55,935 nt of DNA from Methanobrevibacter oralis (GTDB lineage: Archaea > Methanobacteriota > Methanobacteria > Methanobacteriales > Methanobacteriaceae). The translations under genes and the position numbers were made by a program. Positions 36,487 through 45,444 of the stretch are shown one piece after another; the first letter of the stretch is position 1, and each line of letters begins with the position of its first letter. Under the pieces are notes generated by a model. The model did no database searches. It was not told the origin of the DNA and saw only the letters and a program-made list of their open reading frames with translations. The stretch is from the NCBI RefSeq assembly GCF_001639275.1, contig NZ_LWMU01000011.1:1-55935 (forward strand), in the 5' to 3' direction.

Positions 36487-37139
36487 TGTATGGGTCTTTG
36501 TCGGATGTTTTTGAAAAAGAAATTGGTTCAAAGAATTTAATACATGTGATGTTGAATTATAAAGATTTAATATATATAACAAGGAATAATATCTTTCAGA
36601 CTTCACAAATAAACATTTAAACGAAATAAAAAAAGTATTAGAAACCTTATTAAACAATGAATCTCATTTTAAAAAAGATTTAATCTCTTTATTCAAATAT
36701 TATGGAATCAATACTCTATTAAAAGAAAAACGATTTTATTAAGTTAAATGCTTATTTTGATGATAAAAATGTGTTTTACGAATTAAAAAATGAATATTTA
36801 AAAAATATGGAAAATTATGATTTTAAGAGAAATAAATTTATAGCATTTGTAAAGCTGAAAATCAAATTAGAAAAAAAATATAATGAACCTTTAATTAATG
36901 AGAGGTGGATTAGTGAAGCAAAATTATTTAATAAACTTTGTGATTTATTTTCAGAAGAAAAAATTGAACGGCATGGAAGACCTCACTGGATGTAATTACA
37001 ACATTTAGATATTTATTTTTCAAATAGAAATATAACTATTGAATATCAAGGAATTCAACACCAACAACCGATAGAATATTTCAATAGAGAAGAAGGATTC
37101 GAAATATTAGTGATGTTAAAACTAAAATTCAAAAAATAA
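36487..37139 (+). pseudogene. Nuclease-like protein, decayed
   Basis: Broken frames on the plus strand: LSDVFEKEIGSKNL, HLNEIKKVLETLL, then FIAFVKLKIKLEKKY, RWISEAKLFNKLC, a stop at about 36993, and finally QHLDIYFSNRNITIEYQG followed by IQHQQPIEYFNREEGFE. The last segment (D...IEYQG-QH) resembles the active-site pattern of PD-(D/E)xK-type nucleases. Several stops and shifts make it clearly non-functional. Family assignment is tentative. Confidence 0.55.
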
Positions 37140-37274
37140 TAGAAAAAGATGAAATGAGCATTAATAATCAATAAAATAACATCATGGTGTCTAGTCTAAG
37201 AAGTATAAAATTTTAATAAAACTAAGTTGCAAAACAAGAACTGGTAAAATAGCTATGATTAATTTTTCTTATTT

Positions 37275-37664
37275 TTAATATTTCCTTATTATTCCATTTA
37301 TTTTATCAAAATCAGAATCAAAACTATAAATAGTAATCATTTCTTTTTCTTTCATTAAATAGACAGCTAAACAATCAGCTAAACTTAAACTATTATATTT
37401 TAAAACTAAATTCATACTCTCTTTAATATCTCTTTCATCAGGAAAATATACTGTAAAATTATCAATTATAGTTTCATAAGCAATTTTAGCTATTTTTCCG
37501 TCACATCGTGAACTTAAACTAGCTACTACCTCTGATAACATGAGTAATGGCACTATCTTATCATCTTCATCCATTATCTCTTTAGATAGCTCAATAGCTC
37601 TTTTATGATATTGATCTTTTTCATTTATTAAAGCTATAAAGAAATTACTATCTACTAATATCAT
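37275..37664 (-). CDS. vapC: VapC-type PIN-domain toxin
   Basis: Ribonuclease toxin of 129 residues. PIN-domain acids are in place: Asp5 in LVDSNFF, Glu in MLSEVVASL near 45, Asp in SLADCLAVYL near 96 and SFDSDFDKI near 115. Its ATG shares one base with the stop of the antitoxin gene, so synthesis is coupled. The pair lies immediately beside the cas6/CRISPR locus. Confidence 0.88.
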   Translation of the reverse strand: MILVDSNFFIALINEKDQYHKRAIELSKEIMDEDDKIVPLLMLSEVVASLSSRCDGKIAKIAYETIIDNFTVYFPDERDIKESMNLVLKYNSLSLADCLAVYLMKEKEMITIYSFDSDFDKINGIIRKY

Positions 37665-37894
37665 TAGAATTTCTCTCCCATTCCAGCTTTTTTAGTAGAT
37701 TCTACACTATCTAGAGAATCATCACTTATCAATGCTATTAAATCGTTTAATTCTCTTTTTCTCCTAACAGTCATTATAATCTTATTATCTTTTGTTGTCC
37801 AATCTAGAATATCTTTTTCTTTAATTTTCATTTGATTTCTAATTGTTTTGGGAATTATTGTTTGATATCCTTTATAAACTCTTGTTGAAACCAT
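37664..37894 (-). CDS. vapB: AbrB/MazE-type antitoxin (VapB)
   Basis: A 76-residue DNA-binding antitoxin: SpoVT/AbrB segment QTIIPKTIRNQMKIKEKD at residues 11-28 and an acidic, flexible C-terminus ending MGEKF that would block the toxin. GGAGGAG ribosome site lies before ATG 37894. It should repress its own promoter and neutralise VapC. Confidence 0.87.
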   Translation of the reverse strand: MVSTRVYKGYQTIIPKTIRNQMKIKEKDILDWTTKDNKIIMTVRRKRELNDLIALISDDSLDSVESTKKAGMGEKF

Positions 37895-38144
37895 TTAAAA
37901 CTCCTCCTTGACTACCTAATTTAATATTTATTTTAGGTGATATTTAAAAATTTAGGTTTTTTTATTTTTTTAGAAATAAACTAATTAATAAAATATTAAT
38001 CAATATTTAAATAATATTATAAACTTGTGTCTATTTTAGATAAAAATTAATTTTTAAACCAATTAATATTAAAATAATAAACAATATTCAGTTTATTTGA
38101 TTATTTATATTGAACTATAATATTTTTTAAGTTGAATAGGACAT

Positions 38145-38152
38145 TTTATATA
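38145..38152 (+). promoter_or_regulatory. TATA box of cas6 and the CRISPR array
   Basis: TTTATATA, about 24 nt before ATG 38176, in an AT-rich gap between vapB and cas6. With no leader left at the array, this is the only visible promoter that could transcribe the array; the cas6 mRNA would be almost leaderless. Confidence 0.5.
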
Positions 38153-38175
38153 ATACTTTAATTAAATATTTTATC

Positions 38176-38916
38176 ATGTCTAGGTTGAAAATCTCATTAA
38201 AGTCTTCATCAAATAATCTAAAAATACCATTTAATTATAATCACATACTTTCAGCAATAATCTACAATAAAATAGATGATTTGGATTTAGCTTATAAATT
38301 ACACTCATCACAGTCATTTAAATTCTTCACATTTTCCCAATTAAATATTTCAAAAAAGAAAATGACCAAAAAAGGATTTATTTCAAGGAATGGAAAAATA
38401 TCTTTTTTTATATCTTCACCTGATGATTATTTAATTAAAAGTTTGGTCAATGGATTTTTAGAAACATTAGAAGTAAACTTAAATGGGCAAAAATTATTGG
38501 TTGAAAAAATTGAACTATTAAAAGAACCTAATTTTACACATAAAATGGAATTTAAGACGTTATCTCCAATAATAGCTAGAACTAAAAGGGAAATTGATGG
38601 AAACTTAAAAGAATGGGATTTAACTCCTGGAGATGAATTTTTTAAAGCTTTAGAGAAAAATCTTATAAAAAAATATAAAAAATATAATGAAATTGAGGAA
38701 ACAGATAAAGAAATAAAAATTTATTCTGAGATGAAAAATGTTAAAAGAAAAAGAATAGCTATTGTTAAAGGACCTCAAACAACATACCATAGAGCATTTA
38801 TGATGGATTTAATTCTTGAAGGTGATTTAAATTTGATTAAATTTGCTTATGATTGTGGATTTGGAGAAAAAAATAGTATAAGAGCCATAATAGCTGCTAT
38901 TACTGCTGCATGTTAA
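38176..38916 (+). CDS. cas6: CRISPR endoribonuclease Cas6, altered C-terminus
   Basis: Cuts precursor crRNA in each repeat. RAMP fold of 246 residues; the likely catalytic His is in KLHSSQSFKFFTFSQL near residue 41, as in type I-B Cas6. The C-terminal glycine-rich loop starts normally (CGFGEKNS) but the expected second part (GFG followed by a few residues) is replaced by RAIIAAITAAC, and the Cys codon and stop TAA are supplied by the first CRISPR repeat (38910-38939). The natural end of the gene and the leader were therefore probably deleted, joining cas6 to the array. Whether it still cleaves is doubtful. No other cas gene is in the window. Confidence 0.85.
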   Translation: MSRLKISLKSSSNNLKIPFNYNHILSAIIYNKIDDLDLAYKLHSSQSFKFFTFSQLNISKKKMTKKGFISRNGKISFFISSPDDYLIKSLVNGFLETLEVNLNGQKLLVEKIELLKEPNFTHKMEFKTLSPIIARTKREIDGNLKEWDLTPGDEFFKALEKNLIKKYKKYNEIEETDKEIKIYSEMKNVKRKRIAIVKGPQTTYHRAFMMDLILEGDLNLIKFAYDCGFGEKNSIRAIIAAITAAC

Positions 38917-39304
38917 TCAGACCAATTTGGGATTGAAATGTGTAATGCATCACATATTCACTATCCATGTCAAATGTTAATCAGACCAATTTGGGATTGA
39001 AATATACTAAATCCAGCAGTATCGAGTTTAAATATAGCAATGTTAATCAGACCAATTTGGGATTGAAATTAAGATAATTAAAATTAAATTAACGAATAAC
39101 AATACATGTTAATCAGACCAATTTGGGATTGAAATGATTATTATAGAGCATCAATGAAAAAATATGCTACAATGTTAATCAGACCAATTTGGGATTGAAA
39201 TAATAATGTTATTAAGATTGTAACTAACCATTTTAAGAATGTTAATCAGACCAATTTGGGATTGAAATTTCCTTTGTAAGTTCATGTTCAACTTTATTTT
39301 CATC

Positions 39305-39502
39305 ATGTTAATCAGACCAATTTGGGATTGAAATTTATTGACCATCTCTTACATATTTTAATTTTCTTAAATGTTAATCAGACCAATTTGGGATTGAAAT
39401 ATGTATATCAAGAGGCAACTATTGGACAATTCACATATGTTAATCAGACCAATTTGGGATTGAAATTTGCTTAAACATGCAAATAAATAATCAAACAATT
39501 GA
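39305..39502 (+). repeat. Duplicated three-spacer block, copy 1
   Basis: Repeats 7-9 with spacers 7-9. The 198 nt are identical to 39968-40165. Spacer 7 begins TTATTGACCATCTC, spacer 8 ATGTATATCAAGAGG, spacer 9 TTGCTTAAACATGC. Confidence 0.97.
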
Positions 39503-39967
39503 ATGTTAATCAGACCAATTTGGGATTGAAATTAAACCAAGAAAAAAACAAACACCCCCAAAAAACACTATGTTAATCAGACCAATTTGGGATTGAAATC
39601 AACATAGTATAGATGATAAATATACTTATAATCAAATGTTAATCAGACCAATTTGGGATTGAAATAATTTAGATGGGACACATGGAGCAAGGTATAAATA
39701 TTATGTTAATCAGACCAATTTGGGATTGAAATGATTGCTCAACACAAGACCCAGCGACAGCAAAAAAATGTTAATCAGACCAATTTGGGATTGAAATGGG
39801 CGTATCCTAGGATTTTTATCCCCCGGTAATAATAATGTTAATCAGACCAATTTGGGATTGAAATCAAAAAAAGGAAAGTAGGTATGTTAAGACCTTCAAA
39901 TGTTAATCAGACCAATTTGGGATTGAAATTAAAACTCATGAGTATTAATTTTGCCGGAACCTTTAAT

Positions 39968-40192
39968 ATGTTAATCAGACCAATTTGGGATTGAAATTTA
40001 TTGACCATCTCTTACATATTTTAATTTTCTTAAATGTTAATCAGACCAATTTGGGATTGAAATATGTATATCAAGAGGCAACTATTGGACAATTCACATA
40101 TGTTAATCAGACCAATTTGGGATTGAAATTTGCTTAAACATGCAAATAAATAATCAAACAATTGAATGTTAATCAGACCAATTTGGGATTGA
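39968..40192 (+). repeat. Duplicated three-spacer block, copy 2, with truncated repeat
   Basis: Repeats 17-19 with spacers 17-19, identical to copy 1, followed by repeat 20, which stops at GGGATTGA without the final AAT. The following spacer is of normal length (35 nt), so a short deletion at the repeat-spacer border is likely. Confidence 0.95.
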
Positions 40193-41129
40193 TGACTGGT
40201 TATTAAGTTGGGCGTCATCTGAAACATATGTTAATCAGACCAATTTGGGATTGAAATCTACACATTTCAAAAACAAAAAGCCACATAAGGGGATGTTAAT
40301 CAGACCAATTTGGGATTGAAATCCCAATACTCGAAAAGATATCGATATACAAATAGAAAATGTTAATCAGACCAATTTGGGATTGAAATTAACTATAACC
40401 AGGTGGTGACGATGAAATCACAAGTAATGTTAATCAGACCAATTTGGGATTGAAATATTGATTATAGCCTAGACACAAAACAAAGTAGAACAATGTTAAT
40501 CAGACCAATTTGGGATTGAAATGATAAATCCTATCAATATTCTCTGATTTAAGAAAGTGCAATGTTAATCAGACCAATTTGGGATTGAAATCAGTGGAAT
40601 AGGTGTAGTCTATTCCATCCTCACTCCCTATGTTAATCAGACCAATTTGGGATTGAAATTGCTGTACTTGTTGCAAGACAAATACGAGGTGTGATATGTT
40701 AATCAGACCAATTTGGGATTGAAATAGCCTTGGTAAGCCTAGTAAGAAGAAGAGTGAGGATGATGTTAATCAGACCAATTTGGGATTGAAATGGATTATA
40801 TTTAAAAAAAGAAATATTCTAACCTAATAATGTTAATCAGACCAATTTGGGATTGAAATCCTCAAGAGTGTTATTCACATTCTTCACCTTCTATAAATGT
40901 TAATCAGACCAATTTGGGATTGAAATCAATTCATCATCAGTAATAATCACATCATTACCAGATGTTAATCAGACCAATTTGGGATTGAAATACACTCAAC
41001 AAACCTTGCAACTGTACAGCTGTAACCTATGTTAATCAGACCAATTTGGGATTGAAATTAAATTTTCCCATCAATTTCAAGAAAAACATTGCTTATGTTA
41101 ATCAGACCAATTGGGGATTGAAATCATGG

Positions 41130-41140
41130 ATGTTAATTAG
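41130..41140 (+). repeat. Degenerate trailer piece of a CRISPR repeat
   Basis: ATGTTAATTAG matches the first 11 repeat bases with one change, 5 nt after the last full repeat. Probably a decayed terminal repeat; marks the distal end of the array. Confidence 0.6.
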
Positions 41141-41183
41141 CCATAATGGTTTTAAAATAAAAAAATAAAATTGGGAATAATTT

Positions 41184-43460
41184 TTATTCCCTTTCTTTTT
41201 TAAGTGATTGAACCATGTCAATCTTTTTAAGTTTTCTTGTTAATAGGTAATTAACAATTAATGACAGCACTATAGTTAAAATAAAGCTTAATATTATAGT
41301 TCTTGCAGTATAATGTGTTGGGTAGAAGAATGTATCACCAACGGTATCCCACATGAAGTCTAGAACTGCATATCCTGTTGGTACACCAAGTACATATCCA
41401 ACAATAGATAATGCTAGGTTTTGTGTTAAGAATAGCTTTTGTAGGTTTTTAGTTTTAAAACCAAGTACCTTTAATGTTGCCATGTCTCGCTCAACTTCGG
41501 TAAATCCGAGAATTCCTAAACTATACAGTACAACTATTGATAAAACAATTGCAAATATTAATAATGCTCCAACCATTAAATTGGCAGTTTCTGTTAAATC
41601 ATCCCAACTTTTTACCAAATCGTTTATGGAATTTGCACTAGCTACACCAGTTAAATTTTTATCAACACTTTGATTTGTTATAATATAAGTTGGTTTAAAG
41701 TCAATGTCAAAGTCATCTAGCTTTTGAGGAGTCATTATAATTCCTTGTGTTGCTGGATCTGCATTTATAGCATCAATTTTTGATGTATGCCAAGTTGAAT
41801 TTCCATATAAGTGCCATTTGATTGTATCTCCAACACCTACATTTAATAATTCAGATGTTTTTTGAGTTATTGTAATTCCGTTTTCAGGTAAATCAATTTT
41901 TTCCATATATTGGTTTGTTGGAGTTATTAAATCTGTTTTATTGTAAACTGAGAGTGTTTGTGTCTTTTTAACACCATTGGCCTCTATCTCAATAGCACCC
42001 ATCATTAGCTGAGTACCATTAACCTCTTTTTGAATTGAATCAATTTGTGATGAAGTTATATTATCTTCAAGTACTAATTGGGTTTCATAATGGTTAATTC
42101 CTTCATATTGCCAACTTTTAAGGTCATCCATTCCATCTTGCATTCCAAATGCTGAAATTAATAAAACAGTACATCCAAGTACACCTAAGATTGTAACAAG
42201 AGATCTCATTTTATTTCGATTAACATCTCTTATGTTCCATCTTATACTGAAGTTTAATTTATCCCAGATTCTTGTATTTTCTAGTATTCTTATTTTAGAT
42301 ATTTTTGGAGCTTTTGGTTCCAGTGCTGATGCAGGGGATTCTCTAATAATATTTTTAGTTGCTATATATGTAAATGCAAGTGAAACAAGTACTAGTGAAG
42401 CCCCTACAATTATAAATTTTATATTAAATCCAGATTCCCAACTTGGTAGTGTGTAAAAGGTTGACATCGATGGGAAGAAAAGTGGAGGAATTATATAATA
42501 ACCTAGTATCATTCCAAGAATACTTCCAACAAGGGTTAAATAAAATCCATAGGAGAAGTAATGTATCATTAATGATCTATTAGTAAAACCTAATGATTTT
42601 AAAGTTCCAATTTGGGTTCTTTGATGATTTACAATACGTGTCATTGTTGTAAGTAATGTTAATAGAGCCACTACAACAAATATTACAGGAAACATTACTG
42701 CAAATATTGTATGTTGATCTATTTCATCCATTACTTGTTTATCACTAACTAAATCTGATCTTGGCATAAATGTATTGTAGGTATCGTTATCAACTGCATT
42801 ATCTAGTTTTTCATGATATGCTTCTGTGCTATCATTAGTTTTAATCAATAATTTATTATATTGGATTGTATCTAATGGAAAGGCTTTGTAAGATAAGTAT
42901 CCAAATCCTTGTAGGCTAAAATCTGAAATTAGTCCATTATCTGATTCTTCATAAACATATTCAGGCGAATATCCAAGACCTCTAATTGTTTTTTCTATTG
43001 TTATTCCATTGAATTTAACTGTAATATTGTCTCCAATATCTAAATTTTTAGTTTCAGCGAAACGTTGATCTAACCAGATTCCTTTTTTATCATCAAAATC
43101 AATATTTCCACCTTTAATTGGATAATATTGTGAAAGTTCATTTTTTTCAATAAAATGCAGTGTTACAGTTGGGTCTTTATCTAGATCTCCTGTTGTTTTA
43201 AGAACTAGCTGTCTTTCAACACCATTGGTTGATGAAATATTAGATATGTCATCTAGGGTTTTGTTTGAAAAATTATCTCCATATAGCCAAATATCGGCCA
43301 TATTGGTTTGGTTATAAAAATCATGAACAGAGTTATCAAGTCCTTGTACTTCTGCTCCAACACCAACAAAGACAAGTAATGTAATAAATGCCATTAAAAA
43401 TATGGATATAAATTGCATTTTATGCTTTTTCATATCACGTAACATTTTCTTAAATAGCAT
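41184..43460 (-). CDS. MacB/FtsX-type ABC transporter permease
   Basis: Membrane subunit of about 758 residues. Two halves each end in an FtsX domain with three spans (for example AVMFPVIFVVVALLTLLTT and LVGALLIFAIVLSIVV), preceded by large extracytoplasmic domains; the first span is near residue 20. The TRIVNHQRTQIGTLKSLGF and FTEVERDMATLKVLGF coupling loops are typical. The frame extends to 43484, but ATG 43460 has GGTGATT directly before it and avoids overlap with the ATPase gene. With that ATPase it forms an exporter of unknown substrate, often linked to stress or peptides. Confidence 0.87.
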   Translation of the reverse strand: MLFKKMLRDMKKHKMQFISIFLMAFITLLVFVGVGAEVQGLDNSVHDFYNQTNMADIWLYGDNFSNKTLDDISNISSTNGVERQLVLKTTGDLDKDPTVTLHFIEKNELSQYYPIKGGNIDFDDKKGIWLDQRFAETKNLDIGDNITVKFNGITIEKTIRGLGYSPEYVYEESDNGLISDFSLQGFGYLSYKAFPLDTIQYNKLLIKTNDSTEAYHEKLDNAVDNDTYNTFMPRSDLVSDKQVMDEIDQHTIFAVMFPVIFVVVALLTLLTTMTRIVNHQRTQIGTLKSLGFTNRSLMIHYFSYGFYLTLVGSILGMILGYYIIPPLFFPSMSTFYTLPSWESGFNIKFIIVGASLVLVSLAFTYIATKNIIRESPASALEPKAPKISKIRILENTRIWDKLNFSIRWNIRDVNRNKMRSLVTILGVLGCTVLLISAFGMQDGMDDLKSWQYEGINHYETQLVLEDNITSSQIDSIQKEVNGTQLMMGAIEIEANGVKKTQTLSVYNKTDLITPTNQYMEKIDLPENGITITQKTSELLNVGVGDTIKWHLYGNSTWHTSKIDAINADPATQGIIMTPQKLDDFDIDFKPTYIITNQSVDKNLTGVASANSINDLVKSWDDLTETANLMVGALLIFAIVLSIVVLYSLGILGFTEVERDMATLKVLGFKTKNLQKLFLTQNLALSIVGYVLGVPTGYAVLDFMWDTVGDTFFYPTHYTARTIILSFILTIVLSLIVNYLLTRKLKKIDMVQSLKKERE

Positions 43461-43464
43461 AGAA

Positions 43465-44169
43465 TCACCATTCAATATCATCAATTGTCATTGGAGTTTC
43501 GTTTATTTCGACATTTTCGATAATACCATTTTTAAGATGTATTATTTTATCCGAAATTTTAGCTAATTCAGTATTATGTGTTACAATAATGACTGTAGTT
43601 TTTTCTTTTAAACATAATTCTTGCAATAGTTTTATGATTGTATATCCTGTTTTAGAGTCAAGTGCTCCTGTAGGTTCATCACATAAAAGCATTTGTGGAT
43701 TTTTAACTATTCCTCTTGCAATAGATACTCTTTGTTGTTCTCCTCCTGATAATTCTGATGGAAATTGATTTGCATGGTCAGCTAGTCCAACTTGACTTAA
43801 TACTTTCATTCCATCAATTTTCCTATCAGATATGTCATTTAATAATTCGATATTTTCTAGTGAAGTTAAGCTTGGAAGTAAATTGTAAAATTGGAAAATA
43901 AATCCAATATCGCAAGCTCTATATTTTGTAAGTTCTTTATCGGAAAATTCAGATATTGTTTTTCCATTTACTATAATGTCTCCACTTGTTACATTGTCAA
44001 GTCCACCTAATAGGTTTAATAATGTGGATTTTCCACTACCTGATGGACCAAGTATTACTACAAATTCTCCTTCATTTATTGTGAAGTTAAGTTTGTTTGC
44101 AGCTTTTAAAACATGATCTCCAGTTTTATATTCTTTTGTTACATTTTTAAATTCTATTAATTCACTCAT
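43465..44169 (-). CDS. MacB/LolD-type ABC transporter ATP-binding protein
   Basis: ATPase of 234 residues with Walker A GPSGSGKST near 40, Q-loop FQFYNLLPSLTSLENIELL, signature LSGGEQQR, Walker B LLCDEPTGALD and switch region VTHN. The LLPSLT and PTGALD forms are typical of the LolD/MacB branch. AGGAGGGTAC precedes the start. A perfect metal-box palindrome at 44236-44251, close to a TATA box on this strand, suggests metal-dependent control of this two-gene unit. Confidence 0.93.
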   Translation of the reverse strand: MSELIEFKNVTKEYKTGDHVLKAANKLNFTINEGEFVVILGPSGSGKSTLLNLLGGLDNVTSGDIIVNGKTISEFSDKELTKYRACDIGFIFQFYNLLPSLTSLENIELLNDISDRKIDGMKVLSQVGLADHANQFPSELSGGEQQRVSIARGIVKNPQMLLCDEPTGALDSKTGYTIIKLLQELCLKEKTTVIIVTHNTELAKISDKIIHLKNGIIENVEINETPMTIDDIEW

Positions 44170-44235
44170 AGTACCCTCCTGTAATTTAAGTTTTTTGTAT
44201 TCAAGTTAGACTATATTATTTAATAATATATAAAA

Positions 44236-44251
44236 TTTAGGTATACCTAAA
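44236..44251 (-). promoter_or_regulatory. Metal-box candidate at the exporter promoter
   Basis: TTTAGGTATACCTAAA, a perfect 16-bp palindrome. On the minus strand it is followed at once by TTTTATATATTA (44225-44236), a TATA box, about 55 nt before the ATPase start. Binding here would block TFB/TBP. Most likely an operator of a DtxR/MntR-like repressor. Confidence 0.65.
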
Positions 44252-44607
44252 AATTTAACATTTGTGTAAAAATTCTCTAAAAAAATAATAATGCTTTAAT
44301 AAATAGAATTATTATTTAAGTAATTAATTCTTAAACATATCAAAGCTTTATAATAATTACTTTAAATAATTAACTCATAACGATATGAAATTATTTACTA
44401 AGATATTATTGATAAAAATAAATTCTATATATAAAATTCTATTTTAAAATATAATATTTACTACATAACAGCTATAAAATCGTAGTTTATAGATAATAAA
44501 ATTATTTCGCTTTGTTTTTTTAAATAATAACATTTTATATTTTAATTTAATATTTATTAAGATTAAATAATAAGATTTAAATATACATCCACATCGATAT
44601 TATAATA
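44252..44607. other. AT-rich gap between exporter and molybdate-type importer
   Basis: About 355 nt without a gene. No RNA or repeat was recognised. It contains the promoter of the importer in its right part. Confidence 0.4.
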
Positions 44608-44623
44608 GATAACATTTGTTATC
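44608..44623. promoter_or_regulatory. Palindrome before the molybdate/tungstate-type operon
   Basis: GATAACA-TT-TGTTATC, perfect 7-bp arms, ending a few bases before the ribosome site AAAGGAGAGG of the binding-protein gene. Candidate operator for an oxyanion-responsive repressor; the protein is not identified. A palindrome of the same geometry lies at 16383. Confidence 0.55.
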
Positions 44624-44637
44624 AAAGGAGAGGTAAT

Positions 44638-45426
44638 ATGGAAAATAAACAAATTTTTATAATTATAGTCGTAATAGCAATAATCGCTATAATTGTTGGT
44701 GCTTTTGCAACAGGCACAATAGGTAATAGTACTTCAAGCGAGAAAGGAAGCATTGAAGTTCTTGCAGGTGCAGGATTTAGTAAAGTTGCACCAGAATTAG
44801 TAAAAGCTTTTAATGAAAAGTACCCGAATATTGATGTAAATGTAAAATATGGTGGAAGTGGAGAGTTATTCGCAACAATGGAAACTCAAAAAGAGGGAGA
44901 TGTATTCTTACCAGCTGCATATAAATACATGAATGAATCAATAGCAAATGGTTATATGGACAATGCTACTGTTAAAAACATTACTGAAAATGTACCAGTA
45001 ATAGTTGTTCAAGCAGGAAACCCCAAAAATATCACATCTTTACAAGACTTACAAAAAAGTGATGTAAAAGTAGGATTAGGTGAAGCTGAAGGACCAGCAA
45101 TTGGTAAAACATCTGAAAAAATCATGGAAAAAAATAACTTAACAATAGACCCAGAAGTTACAACAACAACTGTAAATCAATTGTTAACCTATATTGTTTC
45201 AGGAGATATTGATGCAACAATTATTTGGAAAGACATGACTGTATGGGATGAAGCTAAAAACATTGAGGTTATAGAAATTCCACAAAACCAAAACTGTCCA
45301 AGTACAGTTCCTGTTGGAGTAACAAAATTTGCTAAAAACCCTGATGCAGCCCAAAAATTTGAAGACTTTCTAACATCAGATGAAGGAAAAGAAATTTGGG
45401 AAAAATGGGGTTTTGAAATAAAATAA
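44638..45426 (+). CDS. Molybdate/tungstate-type ABC substrate-binding protein
   Basis: Binding protein of the ModA/WtpA group, 262 residues. Membrane anchor at residues 5-26 (IFIIIVVIAIIAIIVGAF), then LAGAGFSKVAPELV, YGGSGELFATM, VIVVQAGNPKNI, GEAEGPAIGKTS, VSGDIDATIIWKD and FLTSDEGKEIW, the standard ModA succession. It delivers molybdate or tungstate, needed for formylmethanofuran dehydrogenase and formate dehydrogenase. Preceded by AAAGGAGAGG and a perfect palindrome; first gene of a three-gene unit. Confidence 0.88.
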   Translation: MENKQIFIIIVVIAIIAIIVGAFATGTIGNSTSSEKGSIEVLAGAGFSKVAPELVKAFNEKYPNIDVNVKYGGSGELFATMETQKEGDVFLPAAYKYMNESIANGYMDNATVKNITENVPVIVVQAGNPKNITSLQDLQKSDVKVGLGEAEGPAIGKTSEKIMEKNNLTIDPEVTTTTVNQLLTYIVSGDIDATIIWKDMTVWDEAKNIEVIEIPQNQNCPSTVPVGVTKFAKNPDAAQKFEDFLTSDEGKEIWEKWGFEIK

Positions 45427-45444
45427 ATTTTATATGTTGATGAT

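Larger units (their letters stand above)
38910..41124 (+). CRISPR. CRISPR array, 34 repeats and 33 spacers
   Basis: The repeat is 30 nt, beginning ATGTTAATCAGACC and ending TTTGGGATTGAAAT; the ATTGAAAT end is the usual crRNA 5' handle of archaeal type I-B/III systems, so transcription is rightward. Spacers are 34-39 nt. The last repeat (41095-41124) has one changed base (TTGGGG for TTTGGG), expected at the old end. Repeat 20 (40166-40192) lacks its last three bases. Spacers 7-9 are repeated exactly as spacers 17-19, leaving 30 different spacers. The first repeat is fused to cas6 and no leader is present. Confidence 0.98.

Noticed and set aside
36771-36995. Small separate gene of 74 codons
   Set aside because: It is the middle part of the decayed nuclease-like gene; the downstream frame continues the same protein.
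40030-40227. Minus-strand open frame inside the CRISPR array
   Set aside because: It is a translation of repeats; the peptide itself is repetitive and is an artefact of the array.
41125-41183. CRISPR leader on the right side with leftward transcription
   Set aside because: Only about 60 nt remain there, the last repeat and a further piece are degenerate as expected for the old end, and ATTGAAAT at the right of each repeat fits rightward transcription.
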